Source of the DNA: CAVWCW01 sp963753615
Lineage (GTDB): Bacteria; Pseudomonadota; Gammaproteobacteria; Chromatiales; Chromatiaceae
Direction: 5' to 3'
DNA: 64,000 bases
Assembly (NCBI GenBank): GCA_963753615.1
Contig: CAVWCW010000014.1
Span: forward strand, 186,001-250,000
How positions within the stretch are numbered: position 1 is the first letter of the stretch; each line of letters starts with the position of its first letter. Under the pieces are notes generated by a model. It searched no databases and had not been told where the DNA came from. It saw only the letters and a program-made list of their open reading frames with translations. Positions 25,455-34,176 of this stretch are shown here, in pieces. The position numbers and the translations under genes were made by a program.

Positions 25455-26117
25455 ATGAACCAGGACGAAATGAAGAAACAGGCCGCCCAGGCGGCGTTGG
25501 AATACCTAGGCAGCGGCGGTGTGATCGGCGTCGGCACCGGCTCTACGGTTAATCACTTCATCGATGCCCTCGCGCCGCTGCGGCACAAGATCGACGGCGC
25601 GGTATCCAGCTCCGAGGCCTCCACCGAGCGCCTCAAGGCCCACGGCATCCCGGTGCTCGACCTGAACGCGGCGGGCGAGCTGGAAATCTACGTCGACGGC
25701 GCGGACGAGTCCAACCACTACCTGCAGCTGATCAAGGGCGGCGGCGGCGCCCTGACGCGCGAGAAGATCGTGGCCGCTGCCAGCAAAAAGTTCATCTGTA
25801 TCGCCGACGAGACCAAGCTGGTGGACATCCTCGGCAACTTCCCGCTGCCGGTGGAAGTCATTCCCATGGCCCGCAGTTATGTGGCACGGGCGCTGGTGCG
25901 CCTAGGCGGCACCCCGGTTTGGCGGGAAAACTTCGTCACCGACAACGGCAATCTAATCCTCGACGTGCACAACCTTGAGATCATGGAGGCGATCAAGCTG
26001 GAGCAGCAGATCAACAACCTCGCGGGGGTGGTGACCGTGGGCATCTTCGCCTTGCGCCCGGCCGACGTGTTGATCCTCGGCACCCCGAACGGGCCGCGCA
26101 CGGTGACCGCCCCATAG
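25455..26117 (+). CDS. rpiA: Ribose-5-phosphate isomerase A
   Basis: 220 residues. RpiA interconverts ribose-5-phosphate and ribulose-5-phosphate in the pentose phosphate pathway. Signatures: GVGTGSTVNHFIDAL (phosphate-binding loop), DGADESN, KGGGGALTREKIVA (catalytic region), and VEVIPMA. Length equals E. coli RpiA (219). The ilvA/rpiA divergent pair is common in gammaproteobacteria. A 7-bp GC hairpin at 26134-26151 follows the stop but lacks a U tract. Confidence 0.96.
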   Translation: MNQDEMKKQAAQAALEYLGSGGVIGVGTGSTVNHFIDALAPLRHKIDGAVSSSEASTERLKAHGIPVLDLNAAGELEIYVDGADESNHYLQLIKGGGGALTREKIVAAASKKFICIADETKLVDILGNFPLPVEVIPMARSYVARALVRLGGTPVWRENFVTDNGNLILDVHNLEIMEAIKLEQQINNLAGVVTVGIFALRPADVLILGTPNGPRTVTAP

Positions 26118-26296
26118 CAGACCTGCAAACGAGCCCGGCTCGAGAGCCGGGTCGGCGGCCGGACCCAAAACGAAGGCCGCTAACCCTGGCGGAAACAGCG
26201 AAAGAGCAAAACAATACGCAGCGCCTTAGACGCCCTACCCGAATCTATCCGAGCAGCCTTGGCGGTTCTACCCCTCGGGCCATCCCGCACGCCGGA

Positions 26297-26875
26297 TCAG
26301 TCCAGAAACCAGCGCGTACCCTGCTCGGCACTGCCGCCGCGGCGCAGGTTGGCCAGGATCCGCTTGCGCGGGAGCGGCTCGCCCAGGCCATCCTTGCAGA
26401 AGTAGTAACGCTTGAGCGCGACGCGGATGTAATCCGATGGGTCCGCTGCGAATGGCTCCCAGCTGGAGTCGCGCAGCTGACGCCAGCTGCCGTCCTGCCG
26501 TCCATAGGCGTAGGTGCGGTATTGCTGCGCCTCGCACAACATGCCCTCGTAGCGCAGATTGCGGGCATTGCCGCTGTCGGCGGTGATCACCAACACATAG
26601 CGGATCACCCGATCCGGGCCGATGCTGAGCGAGGCCCCATCCACCCAGAAGCGGAAAAAGGGGTCGTGATCTATCGGCTGGACCTCGAACAGGTCTCCAT
26701 CCTCGGGAAACGGCGGCAGTTCCCAGCCCCGCTCGCGCCAAGGCTCCGGATCTTTGTAGGTGGACGGGAGCGCCGGCTCCCCCTGCTCGTCGGGAAATTC
26801 TACTGCCAGACTGAGGCCGGGCAGCACGGCTAGACAGAGCAACAGGACGAGGCAGCGGCGACTCCAGCAGGGCAT
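26297..26875 (-). CDS. CNP1-like family protein, secreted
   Basis: 192 residues from ATG 26875 (MPCWSRRCLVLLLCLAVLPGLSLA, a signal peptide). The mature part matches the uncharacterised CNP1-like family (named after a neisserial cryptic plasmid protein): PPFPEDGDLFEVQ, RFWVDGASLSIGPDRVIRYVLV, NLRYEGMLCEAQQYRTYAYGRQDG, and a final Lys/Trp-rich segment. Two mature Cys could form a disulfide. It is probably periplasmic. Function unknown. A longer frame from 26926 would place the signal sequence internally, so the shorter start is preferred. Confidence 0.75.
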   Translation of the reverse strand: MPCWSRRCLVLLLCLAVLPGLSLAVEFPDEQGEPALPSTYKDPEPWRERGWELPPFPEDGDLFEVQPIDHDPFFRFWVDGASLSIGPDRVIRYVLVITADSGNARNLRYEGMLCEAQQYRTYAYGRQDGSWRQLRDSSWEPFAADPSDYIRVALKRYYFCKDGLGEPLPRKRILANLRRGGSAEQGTRWFLD

Positions 26876-26979
26876 GTCGGTCTCCGAGAAAACGGATGGG
26901 AGCGGATTCGGGGGCAAGTATAACAACTGCCGGGGCCGGAATCAGGAAGGAAAGGGGGGATCGACCGAGCAGACAACGA

Positions 26980-27004
26980 AAAACGGGGCCCGAAGGCCCC
27001 GTTT
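26980..27004 (-). terminator. Intrinsic terminator after the porin gene
   Basis: Minus-strand AAACGGGGCC-TTCG-GGCCCCGTTTTTCG: a 10-bp stem with a UUCG tetraloop and a T tract, 25 nt past the porin stop. Confidence 0.9.
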
Positions 27005-27028
27005 GGCTAAACCGCTGTTAGAGCCGGT

Positions 27029-28033
27029 TTAGAACTTGTGGGTCATGCCCAAGGACCAACCGTCCCAAGCGTCGTCCAGCTTGACCCACTGCACGTAGGC
27101 CTGGCTGCGCTTGCTGAGGTTGTGGTCCAGACCGAGACCCCAGGTGCTACCGGATTCGCCGAACTCGAAGTCGTCGCCGCTATCGAAGTCGGAGTCGCCG
27201 TAGAAGGCCTTGGCGACATTGTTGCCGAAGCCGAACTTGCCGGAGACCTGCCACTTTTTGGAGTTGTCGACTTTTACGCCGTTGCGGTACGGGTTTTTCT
27301 GGTCTTCGTAACGGCCGGCGAGGCCGAAGGCGCCGAAGTCGTAGCTGGCGCCGATGGTCCACTTCTTCTCGGCGAGGCTGCGGGCGGCGCTGGTGCCGTC
27401 CAGTTGGTCGTCGTCGAACTTCTCGTAGGCCGCGGAGAGGTTCAGACCGCCGTTGCTGTACATGCCGGCGATGGAGTAGGCGTTGGCCCAATCGTCATCG
27501 TTGCCGTTGGAATGGATGGCGCCAGCCAGGGTAAAGCCGGCCCAGTTCGGGCTGATGTAGGCGACCGCGTTCGGGGCGCGAATGTCTTCGAAGCCGACGG
27601 TGCCGTTGAAGTCACCGAGCTGGTCGGCAAAGTAGTCGTACTTGCCGGTGGCCATCTTGTACGGGGTGTCGTGACGGCCGATGACGGCGGTGCCCCAGGC
27701 GTCGCTGGCCAGACCGACGTAGGCGTTACGGCTGCTGTTCACGGCGCTGTTGTCGGCCTGGTCGACGGAGAATTCCATCTTCCAGATGGCCTTCAGGCCG
27801 CCGCCGAGATCCTCGGAGCCCTTGAAGCCCAGGCGCGAGGAGCGCGGGGCGCCGGCGATGGGCGTGTTGGAAACAACCTTGTACCGACGGTCGCCGGAAC
27901 CGCCGTAGCTCGTTTTAACCTTCACGGCGTCGTAGGAGACGTTGGCCTTGCCGTAGATGGTAACTTCGGCCAGGGCCGTCATGGGAGCAGCTACCGCAGC
28001 CGCTACCGCCAGAGTAATCAGTTTTTTGTTCAT
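27029..28033 (-). CDS. Gram-negative porin
   Basis: 334 residues. A 22-residue signal peptide (MNKKLITLAVAAAVAAPMTALA) is followed by EVTIYGKANVSYD, the first strand of a 16-stranded general porin (Gram-negative porin superfamily, OmpC/Omp32-like). Alternating beta-strand pattern continues to the C-terminal SLGMTHKF, ending in Phe as required for BamA recognition. KGSEDLGGGLKAIWKMEF and GTAVIGRHDTPYKMA are typical of loop/strand blocks. It forms diffusion pores in the outer membrane, probably as trimers. It has its own strong promoter and terminator, suggesting a highly expressed single gene. Confidence 0.92.
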   Translation of the reverse strand: MNKKLITLAVAAAVAAPMTALAEVTIYGKANVSYDAVKVKTSYGGSGDRRYKVVSNTPIAGAPRSSRLGFKGSEDLGGGLKAIWKMEFSVDQADNSAVNSSRNAYVGLASDAWGTAVIGRHDTPYKMATGKYDYFADQLGDFNGTVGFEDIRAPNAVAYISPNWAGFTLAGAIHSNGNDDDWANAYSIAGMYSNGGLNLSAAYEKFDDDQLDGTSAARSLAEKKWTIGASYDFGAFGLAGRYEDQKNPYRNGVKVDNSKKWQVSGKFGFGNNVAKAFYGDSDFDSGDDFEFGESGSTWGLGLDHNLSKRSQAYVQWVKLDDAWDGWSLGMTHKF

Positions 28034-28093
28034 GTGCGAACTCCCGCTCTATGTCGTTGACAATGCAGATGGTATTTTTACTGTGCAGGGTGA

Positions 28094-28122
28094 ATATTAG
28101 CCAATTCGGGATCGGTTTGCAA
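28094..28122 (-). promoter_or_regulatory. Strong sigma-70 promoter of the porin gene
   Basis: Minus-strand TTGCAA (28117-28122), 17-bp spacer, TAATAT (28094-28099), leaving a 60-nt leader. Upstream lies an A/T-rich inverted repeat (28118-28153, CAACAG...CTGTTG with T7/A7 runs) that could act as an UP element or regulator site. Confidence 0.75.
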
Positions 28123-28153
28123 CAGTTTTTTTGAAAAAAACCACAACTGTTGT

Positions 28154-28638
28154 TTTTGTTGCCAAAATGCTACGGGCTTAGACCCCAAACTGCTCGCTAC
28201 CCTTTATATACGCCTGTATTCAGGGCCCCGCAAGGGCGCAGCCTATTCGCCACGGCTGCCAGCGGAGATAAAGCCGGGTTCCGCCGCCCCCCAAAAGCCA
28301 CAAGGGCGCACTGGTGCAACCCTGCGAAACCCCTTGTGGCGGAAAAGCCTCTATATTATGCGCCCAGCGGCGGTCTCAGGCAAAAAAAACCGCCCGGTGA
28401 GGGGCGGTCAAGGGAGGAGATGCGGTGATGACCACAGCTCACGTGCTCGATGGGACTGCCTAACGGGGCCGCTGGCGCCAGGGGATGGGGCCTGGACAAT
28501 GCCCCCTATGGCGCTGACCGGCCGGGAGTTCGGACACTCCGACTGTCGCCCCCCATTGGCAACCGTGCCAGACGATCGAATTCGGCGTGGGATCCCGCCC
28601 CCCGCGGCAAAAAGCCAGCGACCGGCGTTTCCGGGAAC
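28154..28638. other. Gene-poor intergenic stretch with two inverted repeats
   Basis: No convincing protein gene. A 10-bp inverted repeat GCCACAAGGG/CCCTTGTGGC is at 28297-28306 and 28331-28340, followed by a T/A-rich CTATATTATG that could be a -10. A minus-strand terminator is at 28380-28409. Longer open frames here lack codon bias and family similarity. Confidence 0.5.
28380..28409 (-). terminator. Intrinsic terminator on the minus strand
   Basis: Minus-strand GACCGCCCCTCACCGGGCGGTTTTTTTTGCC: a stem of CCGCCC/GGGCGG with eight T. It implies a minus-strand transcript from the 28.4-28.9 kb interval, where the only candidate gene is the small secreted ORF at 28639. Confidence 0.7.
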
Positions 28639-28836
28639 TCAAGATCCGGGAAGCGCATCCCCTGGCGGTTGCGGCAGCTCGCAGCGCGCCGCCAGCGCCG
28701 GGGCGCCCCGGCTTGCAATCGCGGTGACCAGATGCCGCGGGTACGGCTCCAGCCGCTCGCGCCAGGGTTCGGCAGCCAGGCCCTGGCCAGAGCAGAGCCC
28801 GGCAGCAAAGATCAATGGCAGTAACAATGTACTCAT
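28639..28836 (-). CDS. Possible small secreted protein
   Basis: 65 residues starting MSTLLLPLIFAAGLCSGQGLA, a good signal peptide with an AxA-like cleavage region (LAAEP), leaving a mature peptide of about 43 residues with one Cys. No family is recognised and no clear ribosome-binding site precedes it. The downstream minus-strand terminator at 28380-28409 supports transcription in this direction. A frameshift truncating a longer product cannot be excluded. Confidence 0.35.
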   Translation of the reverse strand: MSTLLLPLIFAAGLCSGQGLAAEPWRERLEPYPRHLVTAIASRGAPALAARCELPQPPGDALPGS

Positions 28837-29103
28837 AGGGGTCGGCGCCAGGCCACTACATGGGGATATTCCCGATCCTGGCTGCTGGAATTTACTTAAG
28901 CAAAGCTCGGGCCAAAACCCCCGAGATTGCTCCGGCGCACCGGGAATATCGGCGATATCTCAGGGGACTGAGCCATTCTTGCCGCCCCCCGAGCCCGCCG
29001 CCAAGCGCGGGTTGATTAGCGGCCACACGCCATCGCCGCCCCTAACGGCGGTTAAGATCGCGTATACTGTCAAATATGGCGGTCCAGAGCTGACATCTAC
29101 GGC

Positions 29104-30444
29104 ATGAAGCAGGGGATACCCAGCGAAGCGCTCGCGCGACTCGAGGCGACCGAACATCCGGCCATTCTGATCGGTTCGGATTACCGGATTCAGGCCGCCA
29201 ATCGGGCCTATGGCTCCCTGTATGGCCTCACAGAGGACCTGGAGCCACCGCAGCGCTGCCACCAGGCCTCCCACAACAGCTCCGTACCCTGCGACGAGAT
29301 CGGCGAGACCTGCCCGTTGCGGGAGACCCGGGCGTCGAACGCCCCGCACCGGGTCTTGCACATCCATCACACCCCCCGGGGCGACGAGTATGTGGACGTC
29401 GAGACCCAACCGATCGCCGACGCCGAAGGAGAGGTTCGGTGGTTTCTCGAGATCCTTCGACCAGCCGGGGGCGCCAGCCCGCGGCCCGACGCCGAGGGTC
29501 TGGTGGGCCGCTCACCGGCTTTCGGCCACATGCTGGAATTGATGCAGCGGGTGGCGCCGAGCAATGCGGCGGTGTTGTTGCTTGGGGAATCGGGCACCGG
29601 CAAGGAGTTGGTGGCCCGCGCCATTCACCAGCAAAGCGCTCGGGCCGACGGCATGTTCGTCCCGGTGGAGTGCTCGGGACTCACCGAGGGCCTGTTCGAG
29701 AGCGAGCTGTTCGGCCACGAGAAAGGCGCCTTCACCGGGGCCCATTTGCGCAAGACCGGCTTGGTGGAGGCAGGCCGGGGCGGCACCCTGCTCCTGGACG
29801 AGGTCGGCGATATCCCGCTGCAGTTGCAGGTCAAACTGCTGCGGCTGCTGGAAACCGGCAGCTACCGCAGAGTTGGCAGTATCGATCCGCAACAGGCGGA
29901 CTTCCGGTTGATCTGCGCCACCCATCGGGACCTGCGAGCGATGGTGGCGAGGGGGGCCTTCCGCCAGGACCTGTTCTACCGCATCGCCAGCTTCCCGATC
30001 CGGCTGCCGCCGCTGCGCGAGCGCCAAGCTGACATCCCGCTGCTGGCCCAGGCGCTACTGGCGCGCATCGCCCCGGAGCGCCGGCTCCGGCTGGCGCCGG
30101 AGGCCCTGCGATGCCTGGGGCGTTATCACTTTCCGGGCAATGTTCGGGAGCTGCGCAACATCTTAGAGCGCGGCAGCCTGATGTGCGACGGCTCGGTAAT
30201 CCGCGCCGGCCATATCGCGGAGGTCTGCGCCGCTGGCCCCGAAACCGAGGCGGCGGACTCGGGCTTACCGGGGGGGGGCGAGATCCTGAACCTGGAGGAA
30301 GTGGAACGGCGCTATCTGCGTCAGGTCTTGGTCGGCTTCCAGGGCGACCGCAAATCGCTGGCCGCAAAGCTGGGTATCAGCGAGCGCACCCTGTTTCGCA
30401 AACTGCGCGGCCTGAACCCCGAACCGAACGGAGAGGACGGTTAG
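29104..30444 (+). CDS. Sigma-54-dependent Fis-family regulator with a Cys-rich PAS sensor domain
   Basis: 446 residues. Residues about 10-120 form a PAS domain (ILIGSDYRIQAANRAYGSLYG) holding a Cys/His cluster, RCHQASHNSSVPCDEIGETCPL (Cys52, His53, His57, Cys63, Cys70; given here in part). The AAA+ domain at about 135-370 has Walker A GESGTGKE, the sigma-54-contacting GAFTGA and Walker B LLLDEVGD. The C-terminus has a Fis-type helix-turn-helix (LAAKLGISERTLFRKL). It activates sigma-54 promoters, presumably in response to a redox or metal signal sensed by the PAS cysteines. No partner kinase is next to it and its target promoters were not identified in the window. The final 4 nt overlap the convergent methyltransferase gene. 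Confidence 0.92.
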   Translation: MKQGIPSEALARLEATEHPAILIGSDYRIQAANRAYGSLYGLTEDLEPPQRCHQASHNSSVPCDEIGETCPLRETRASNAPHRVLHIHHTPRGDEYVDVETQPIADAEGEVRWFLEILRPAGGASPRPDAEGLVGRSPAFGHMLELMQRVAPSNAAVLLLGESGTGKELVARAIHQQSARADGMFVPVECSGLTEGLFESELFGHEKGAFTGAHLRKTGLVEAGRGGTLLLDEVGDIPLQLQVKLLRLLETGSYRRVGSIDPQQADFRLICATHRDLRAMVARGAFRQDLFYRIASFPIRLPPLRERQADIPLLAQALLARIAPERRLRLAPEALRCLGRYHFPGNVRELRNILERGSLMCDGSVIRAGHIAEVCAAGPETEAADSGLPGGGEILNLEEVERRYLRQVLVGFQGDRKSLAAKLGISERTLFRKLRGLNPEPNGEDG

Positions 30445-31151
30445 CCGGGCCGCTGCAGCAGGTCGACCCGGTGGGGCTGGATGAACTCCGCACCGTCGGC
30501 GCTCATCGCGGCCTCGAAACGCTCCCGCAGCCGCTCGTACACCTGCGGCGCAACGCGGTGTTGGGTATGGGTGACCTGGATGATGCGCTGCTCGAAATCG
30601 GCGAAATCGACGAACCGGCTCGGCGCCAGGAAAAACACCTGCCGCACCAGTTCCAGGGCGCCCCGCTCCACCGCCCGCCGCACCGCGTCGAAGGCGGCCT
30701 GGCGTACCGCCCGCTCGTCGTGGAACATCCGCAGCAGCTGGTTGAACTCGCCGCCGTATATCGGCTCCGAGAGGTAGGCCAGGCCGCCTGGACGCAACAC
30801 CCGCCGGATCTCCCCCAGGGCCTGGTCCATGAGTTCGACGGGCACATGGTGCAGGGACTTGAACATGAGCACGATGTCCGCCGCGCCGTCCGCCAGGTTG
30901 ATGGCCTCGGCACCACCGTAGCGAAACCGCACCTTTGGCAGGTCGGCGAGCTGAAGATTGCGCTCGTGTTGAATCCGATCCACCTCGGTGGCCACCAGCT
31001 CACGGAGCGGGAAACGTTCGCAGATCTGGCGGGTCATCCAGGCCCGGCCGCAGCCGAGCTCCACCACCCGGGCGTCCTCCAGGGGCAGCAAACGCGGCAG
31101 CAGCTCCAGATCGCTGGCGGCGATGTAGGCGTCGGGGTTGTCGATCTGCAT
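30441..31151 (-). CDS. Class I SAM-dependent methyltransferase
   Basis: 236 residues with a Rossmann methyltransferase core: motif I VVELGCGRAWMT at about 29-40, acidic motif II LVATEVDRIQHE, motif IV LMFKSLHHVP and the post-motif EIRRVLRPGGLAYLSEP. Pfam methyltransferase-11 type; the methyl acceptor is not evident. Convergent with the sigma-54 regulator gene, overlapping by 4 nt. Confidence 0.85.
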   Translation of the reverse strand: MQIDNPDAYIAASDLELLPRLLPLEDARVVELGCGRAWMTRQICERFPLRELVATEVDRIQHERNLQLADLPKVRFRYGGAEAINLADGAADIVLMFKSLHHVPVELMDQALGEIRRVLRPGGLAYLSEPIYGGEFNQLLRMFHDERAVRQAAFDAVRRAVERGALELVRQVFFLAPSRFVDFADFEQRIIQVTHTQHRVAPQVYERLRERFEAAMSADGAEFIQPHRVDLLQRPG

Positions 31152-31319
31152 GGCGCTCTGGGCTCTGGCCGGGACGGCGCGACCAGCATAATCGATCTGC
31201 CGCCAGGCTGGCGAGCAAACCTACCCCAGGCGGGCCGGTTTCTGTTACAACAAAGCTGACAGCGCCGAGTGCCGAGCCGGCACGGTCCCTCGGACCAGAC
31301 AATTTCGAAACGAACAAAC

Positions 31320-33071
31320 ATGCCCTTCAGGCCTATCGAATACCTCCGCAATCAGCTCGCCGCTCAGCTACAGCATGTGCGCCTGCGCCTGGCTCACCCG
31401 GACGCTCAGCTGCAACTGGCCGTGCTCGGTCTGGTCACCGGGCTGCTGGCCGGCGCGGTTATCGTGTTGTTTCGCTTCGGCGTCGAGGGCGCCCAGGCCC
31501 TGATGCTGCCCGGAGATCACCCGGAGAACTACGAAGCCCTGGCGCCCTGGCTACGCCTGCTGCTGCCGACCCTGGGGGGCCTGGCCATCGGCCTGCTGTT
31601 CCTATGGGCCGCCGACGGCAAGTACCTGCTGGGGGTGGCCCGCATCATGGAGCGCCTTGCCTACCACCAAGGCTATCTCAGCCTGCGCGAGTTCGTGCTG
31701 CAATTTACCGGCGCCGCCCTGGCCATCGCGAGCGGCCATTCGGTAGGCCGCGAGGGGCCGCATATCTTTCTCGGTGCCGCCAGCGGCAGCCTCCTCGGCC
31801 AGCGGCTGAGCCTGCCCAACAACGCCATCCGCACCCTGGTGGCCTGCGGCACCGCGGCGGGTATCTCGGCCTCGTTCAACACCCCGTTGGCGGGAGTGAT
31901 TTTCGCCCTCGAGGTGGTGATGATGGAGTACAGCCTCGCCAGCTTCGTGCCAGTGATCCTGGCGGCGGTAAGCGCCGATGCGGTGTCGATCCTGGTGCTG
32001 GGGTCTGAGCCCGCCTTCTCGGTGCCCCGGCTGCAGATGGGCTCCCTGGCCGAAATGCCACTGGTGCTGTTGCTCGGGGTGCTGGTGGGCGCGGTAGCGG
32101 CGGGCTTCATCCAGTTGCTGGAAAGCGTCGGGGCAGGCAGCCGCGACATCGCGTTTTGGCAGCGCACCACACTGGCGGGCCTGCTGGTGGGCTGCTGCGG
32201 CCTGCTGGTACCCGAAGTGCTGGGGATCGGCTACGACACGGTGGACCAGACCCTGCTCGGCACGCCCGGCATCCTGATGCTGTTGGCCCTGGCCCTGTTC
32301 AAGGTGCTGGCAACCGGGTTCAGCATCGGCCTCGGCATCCCCGGGGGCCTGATCGGCCCCTCTCTCTTCATCGGTTCCGTAGTCGGCTGCCTGGTCGGAA
32401 AGCTGGTGCTGCTGCTTTGGCCCGGGGTGGGCTCCGACGTTGGCTTCTACGCCCTGCTCGGAATGGGGGCCATGATGGGCGCCAGCCTGCAGGCGCCGCT
32501 GGCGGCCCTGACCGCCATGATGGAGCTGACCCACAACCCGCAGATCATCATGCCCGGAATGCTGGCCATCGTGGTGGCTGGGCTGACCAGCCGCGAACTG
32601 TTCGGCAAGGATTCGGTCTTCGTCTCGGTGCTCAAGGCTCGCGGCCTGCAGGTGAACGCCAGCCCGGCCTTGCAGGCCCTGCGCCGGGTCGGCGTCGCCA
32701 GCGTGATGGAGACCCGGCTCAGCCGCCAGTCGCCGCGCATCGGGCGCGAGCAGGCCGAGGCCCTGCTGAAGGGCCAGCCGGAGTGGATACTGATCGAAAG
32801 CGACGGACAGCCCCTGGCCCTGTTGCGCGCCCTGGACCTGGCCCTGGCCCTGGAACAGGACCCGGCGGCCGAACTGGATCTGATGGAGATCCCCGGACGC
32901 CGCCTGCAATTGGCCCCCGTTCAGCTGCAGGCGACCCTGCAGGAGGCCCTGCAGGCGCTGGAGAATTCCGGCGCCGAGGCCCTCTACGTGGAGCGCATGA
33001 CCGCGCCCGGCATCAAACCGATCTTCGGCATCCTGACCCGGGAACAGGTGGAATCCGCCTACCGGCCCTGA
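31320..33071 (+). CDS. ClC-family chloride channel/transporter with C-terminal CBS region
   Basis: 583 residues from ATG 31320. The membrane part (about 30-430) has the ClC signature SVGREGPHIF (143-150), with Glu145 as the gating glutamate, FNTPLAGVIFALEVV, and GIPGGLIGPSLFIG. The position of the internal proton glutamate of E. coli ClcA (Glu203) appears to be Val, and the first selectivity motif GSGIP is not recognisable, as in some channel-type members. Residues about 460-580 form CBS-like domains with VASVMETRLSRQSP. It likely carries chloride or another anion across the inner membrane; channel versus exchanger is undecided. PPK2 follows at 136 nt. Confidence 0.88.
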   Translation: MPFRPIEYLRNQLAAQLQHVRLRLAHPDAQLQLAVLGLVTGLLAGAVIVLFRFGVEGAQALMLPGDHPENYEALAPWLRLLLPTLGGLAIGLLFLWAADGKYLLGVARIMERLAYHQGYLSLREFVLQFTGAALAIASGHSVGREGPHIFLGAASGSLLGQRLSLPNNAIRTLVACGTAAGISASFNTPLAGVIFALEVVMMEYSLASFVPVILAAVSADAVSILVLGSEPAFSVPRLQMGSLAEMPLVLLLGVLVGAVAAGFIQLLESVGAGSRDIAFWQRTTLAGLLVGCCGLLVPEVLGIGYDTVDQTLLGTPGILMLLALALFKVLATGFSIGLGIPGGLIGPSLFIGSVVGCLVGKLVLLLWPGVGSDVGFYALLGMGAMMGASLQAPLAALTAMMELTHNPQIIMPGMLAIVVAGLTSRELFGKDSVFVSVLKARGLQVNASPALQALRRVGVASVMETRLSRQSPRIGREQAEALLKGQPEWILIESDGQPLALLRALDLALALEQDPAAELDLMEIPGRRLQLAPVQLQATLQEALQALENSGAEALYVERMTAPGIKPIFGILTREQVESAYRP

Positions 33072-33207
33072 GCCGGCCTCCTGACCCGGATCAGGATTTT
33101 GCCGTTTTCCTTTGTACAGGGGGCGGGCCGCTGGCTTAGAATCAAAAAGATTGGTCTTTCAGATCTTTCAAGTATTAATCGAAAATAAAATACAGGGGGC
33201 ATCCACC

Positions 33208-34119
33208 ATGACCGAGGCAAACCAACCGGACTCCATCCAGCTCGACGGCCAAGACGTGCCGTTGGAAGACATGCTCAAAGACTACCAGCACCTGCAGGAA
33301 CAGAACCAGTTGTTGAAGCGGGAACAGCGCAAGGCGGTGCGGCGCTACCGCCGCGAGCAGGCGCTCAAGCCATACCAAGCCGAGCTGATCCGCATGCAGC
33401 AGTACCTGGAAGAGACCAACACCCGGATGATCATCATCTTCGAGGGGCGTGACGCCGCGGGCAAGGGCGGCACCATCCGCCGGGTCACCCGCTACATGAA
33501 CGAAAAGCACTACCGGGTTGTGGCCCTGGGCAAGCCCACCGAAACCCAGCGCACCCAGTGGTTCTTCCAGAAGTACGTGGCCGAGTTCCCGCGCGGCGGC
33601 GAGGTCGTTTTGTTCGACCGCAGCTGGTACAACCGAGCCATGGTGGAGCCGGTTTTCGGTTTCTGTACCGAGGACGAGTACAGCAACTTCATGCGCGGCG
33701 TGGTGGGCTTCGAGCGCGATCTGACCCGCCAGGACACCCTCTTGGTCAAGCTCTACTTCAGCGTCACCAAGGAAGAGCAGGCACGGCGATTCGAGCGCCG
33801 CAAGACCGACCCCCTGCGCCAGTGGAAGCTGAGCGAGGTAGACGTCCAGGCCCAGGACCGCTGGGACGAGTTCACCAGCATGAAGTACGAGATGGTCAAA
33901 CGCACCCACAGTACCCACGCCCCCTGGACGATCATCCGCTCCAACGACAAGCAGATGGCGCGCCTGAACGCCATGAAGGTGATCCTGAACTGCGTGCCCT
34001 ATGCGCGCCGCGACCCGGGCCTGGACTATGTTCCCGACCCCAGCGTGGTGGTCTCCGGTTCGCGCGAGATCGAACTGATGGAGGCCCAGCGCATTATGAG
34101 CGGCAAGTTCGTCGGCTAG
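33208..34119 (+). CDS. ppk2: Polyphosphate kinase 2
   Basis: 303 residues from ATG 33208 with AGGGGG upstream. PPK2 enzymes transfer phosphate between polyphosphate and nucleotides. Walker A GRDAAGKGGTIRR is at about 80-92, lid/Walker B region VVLFDRSWYNRAMVEPVFGFC follows (quoted in part), and SVTKEEQARRFERRKTDPLRQWKLS is the conserved lid. A single-domain form about 300 residues long resembles class I PPK2 (nucleoside diphosphate to triphosphate), but class needs phylogeny. Its terminator is at 34147-34176. Confidence 0.93.
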   Translation: MTEANQPDSIQLDGQDVPLEDMLKDYQHLQEQNQLLKREQRKAVRRYRREQALKPYQAELIRMQQYLEETNTRMIIIFEGRDAAGKGGTIRRVTRYMNEKHYRVVALGKPTETQRTQWFFQKYVAEFPRGGEVVLFDRSWYNRAMVEPVFGFCTEDEYSNFMRGVVGFERDLTRQDTLLVKLYFSVTKEEQARRFERRKTDPLRQWKLSEVDVQAQDRWDEFTSMKYEMVKRTHSTHAPWTIIRSNDKQMARLNAMKVILNCVPYARRDPGLDYVPDPSVVVSGSREIELMEAQRIMSGKFVG

Positions 34120-34146
34120 GGGAACGCTGGCTCAGCGCGCATCCCG

Positions 34147-34176
34147 AGCGGGGCAGGACGCCCCGCTATTTGTTTC
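34147..34176 (+). terminator. Intrinsic terminator after ppk2
   Basis: AGCGGGGC-AGGAC-GCCCCGCT followed by ATTTGTTT: an 8-bp stem 28 nt past the ppk2 stop. Confidence 0.75.

Noticed and set aside
26118..26296. Terminator after rpiA
   Set aside because: A CCCGGCT/AGCCGGG hairpin is present, but no U tract follows on either strand, so it is not called.
28150..29107. Open frames on the plus strand between the porin and the sigma-54 regulator
   Set aside because: Pro/Arg-rich, overlapping in several frames, without similarity; they look like chance frames in GC-rich DNA.
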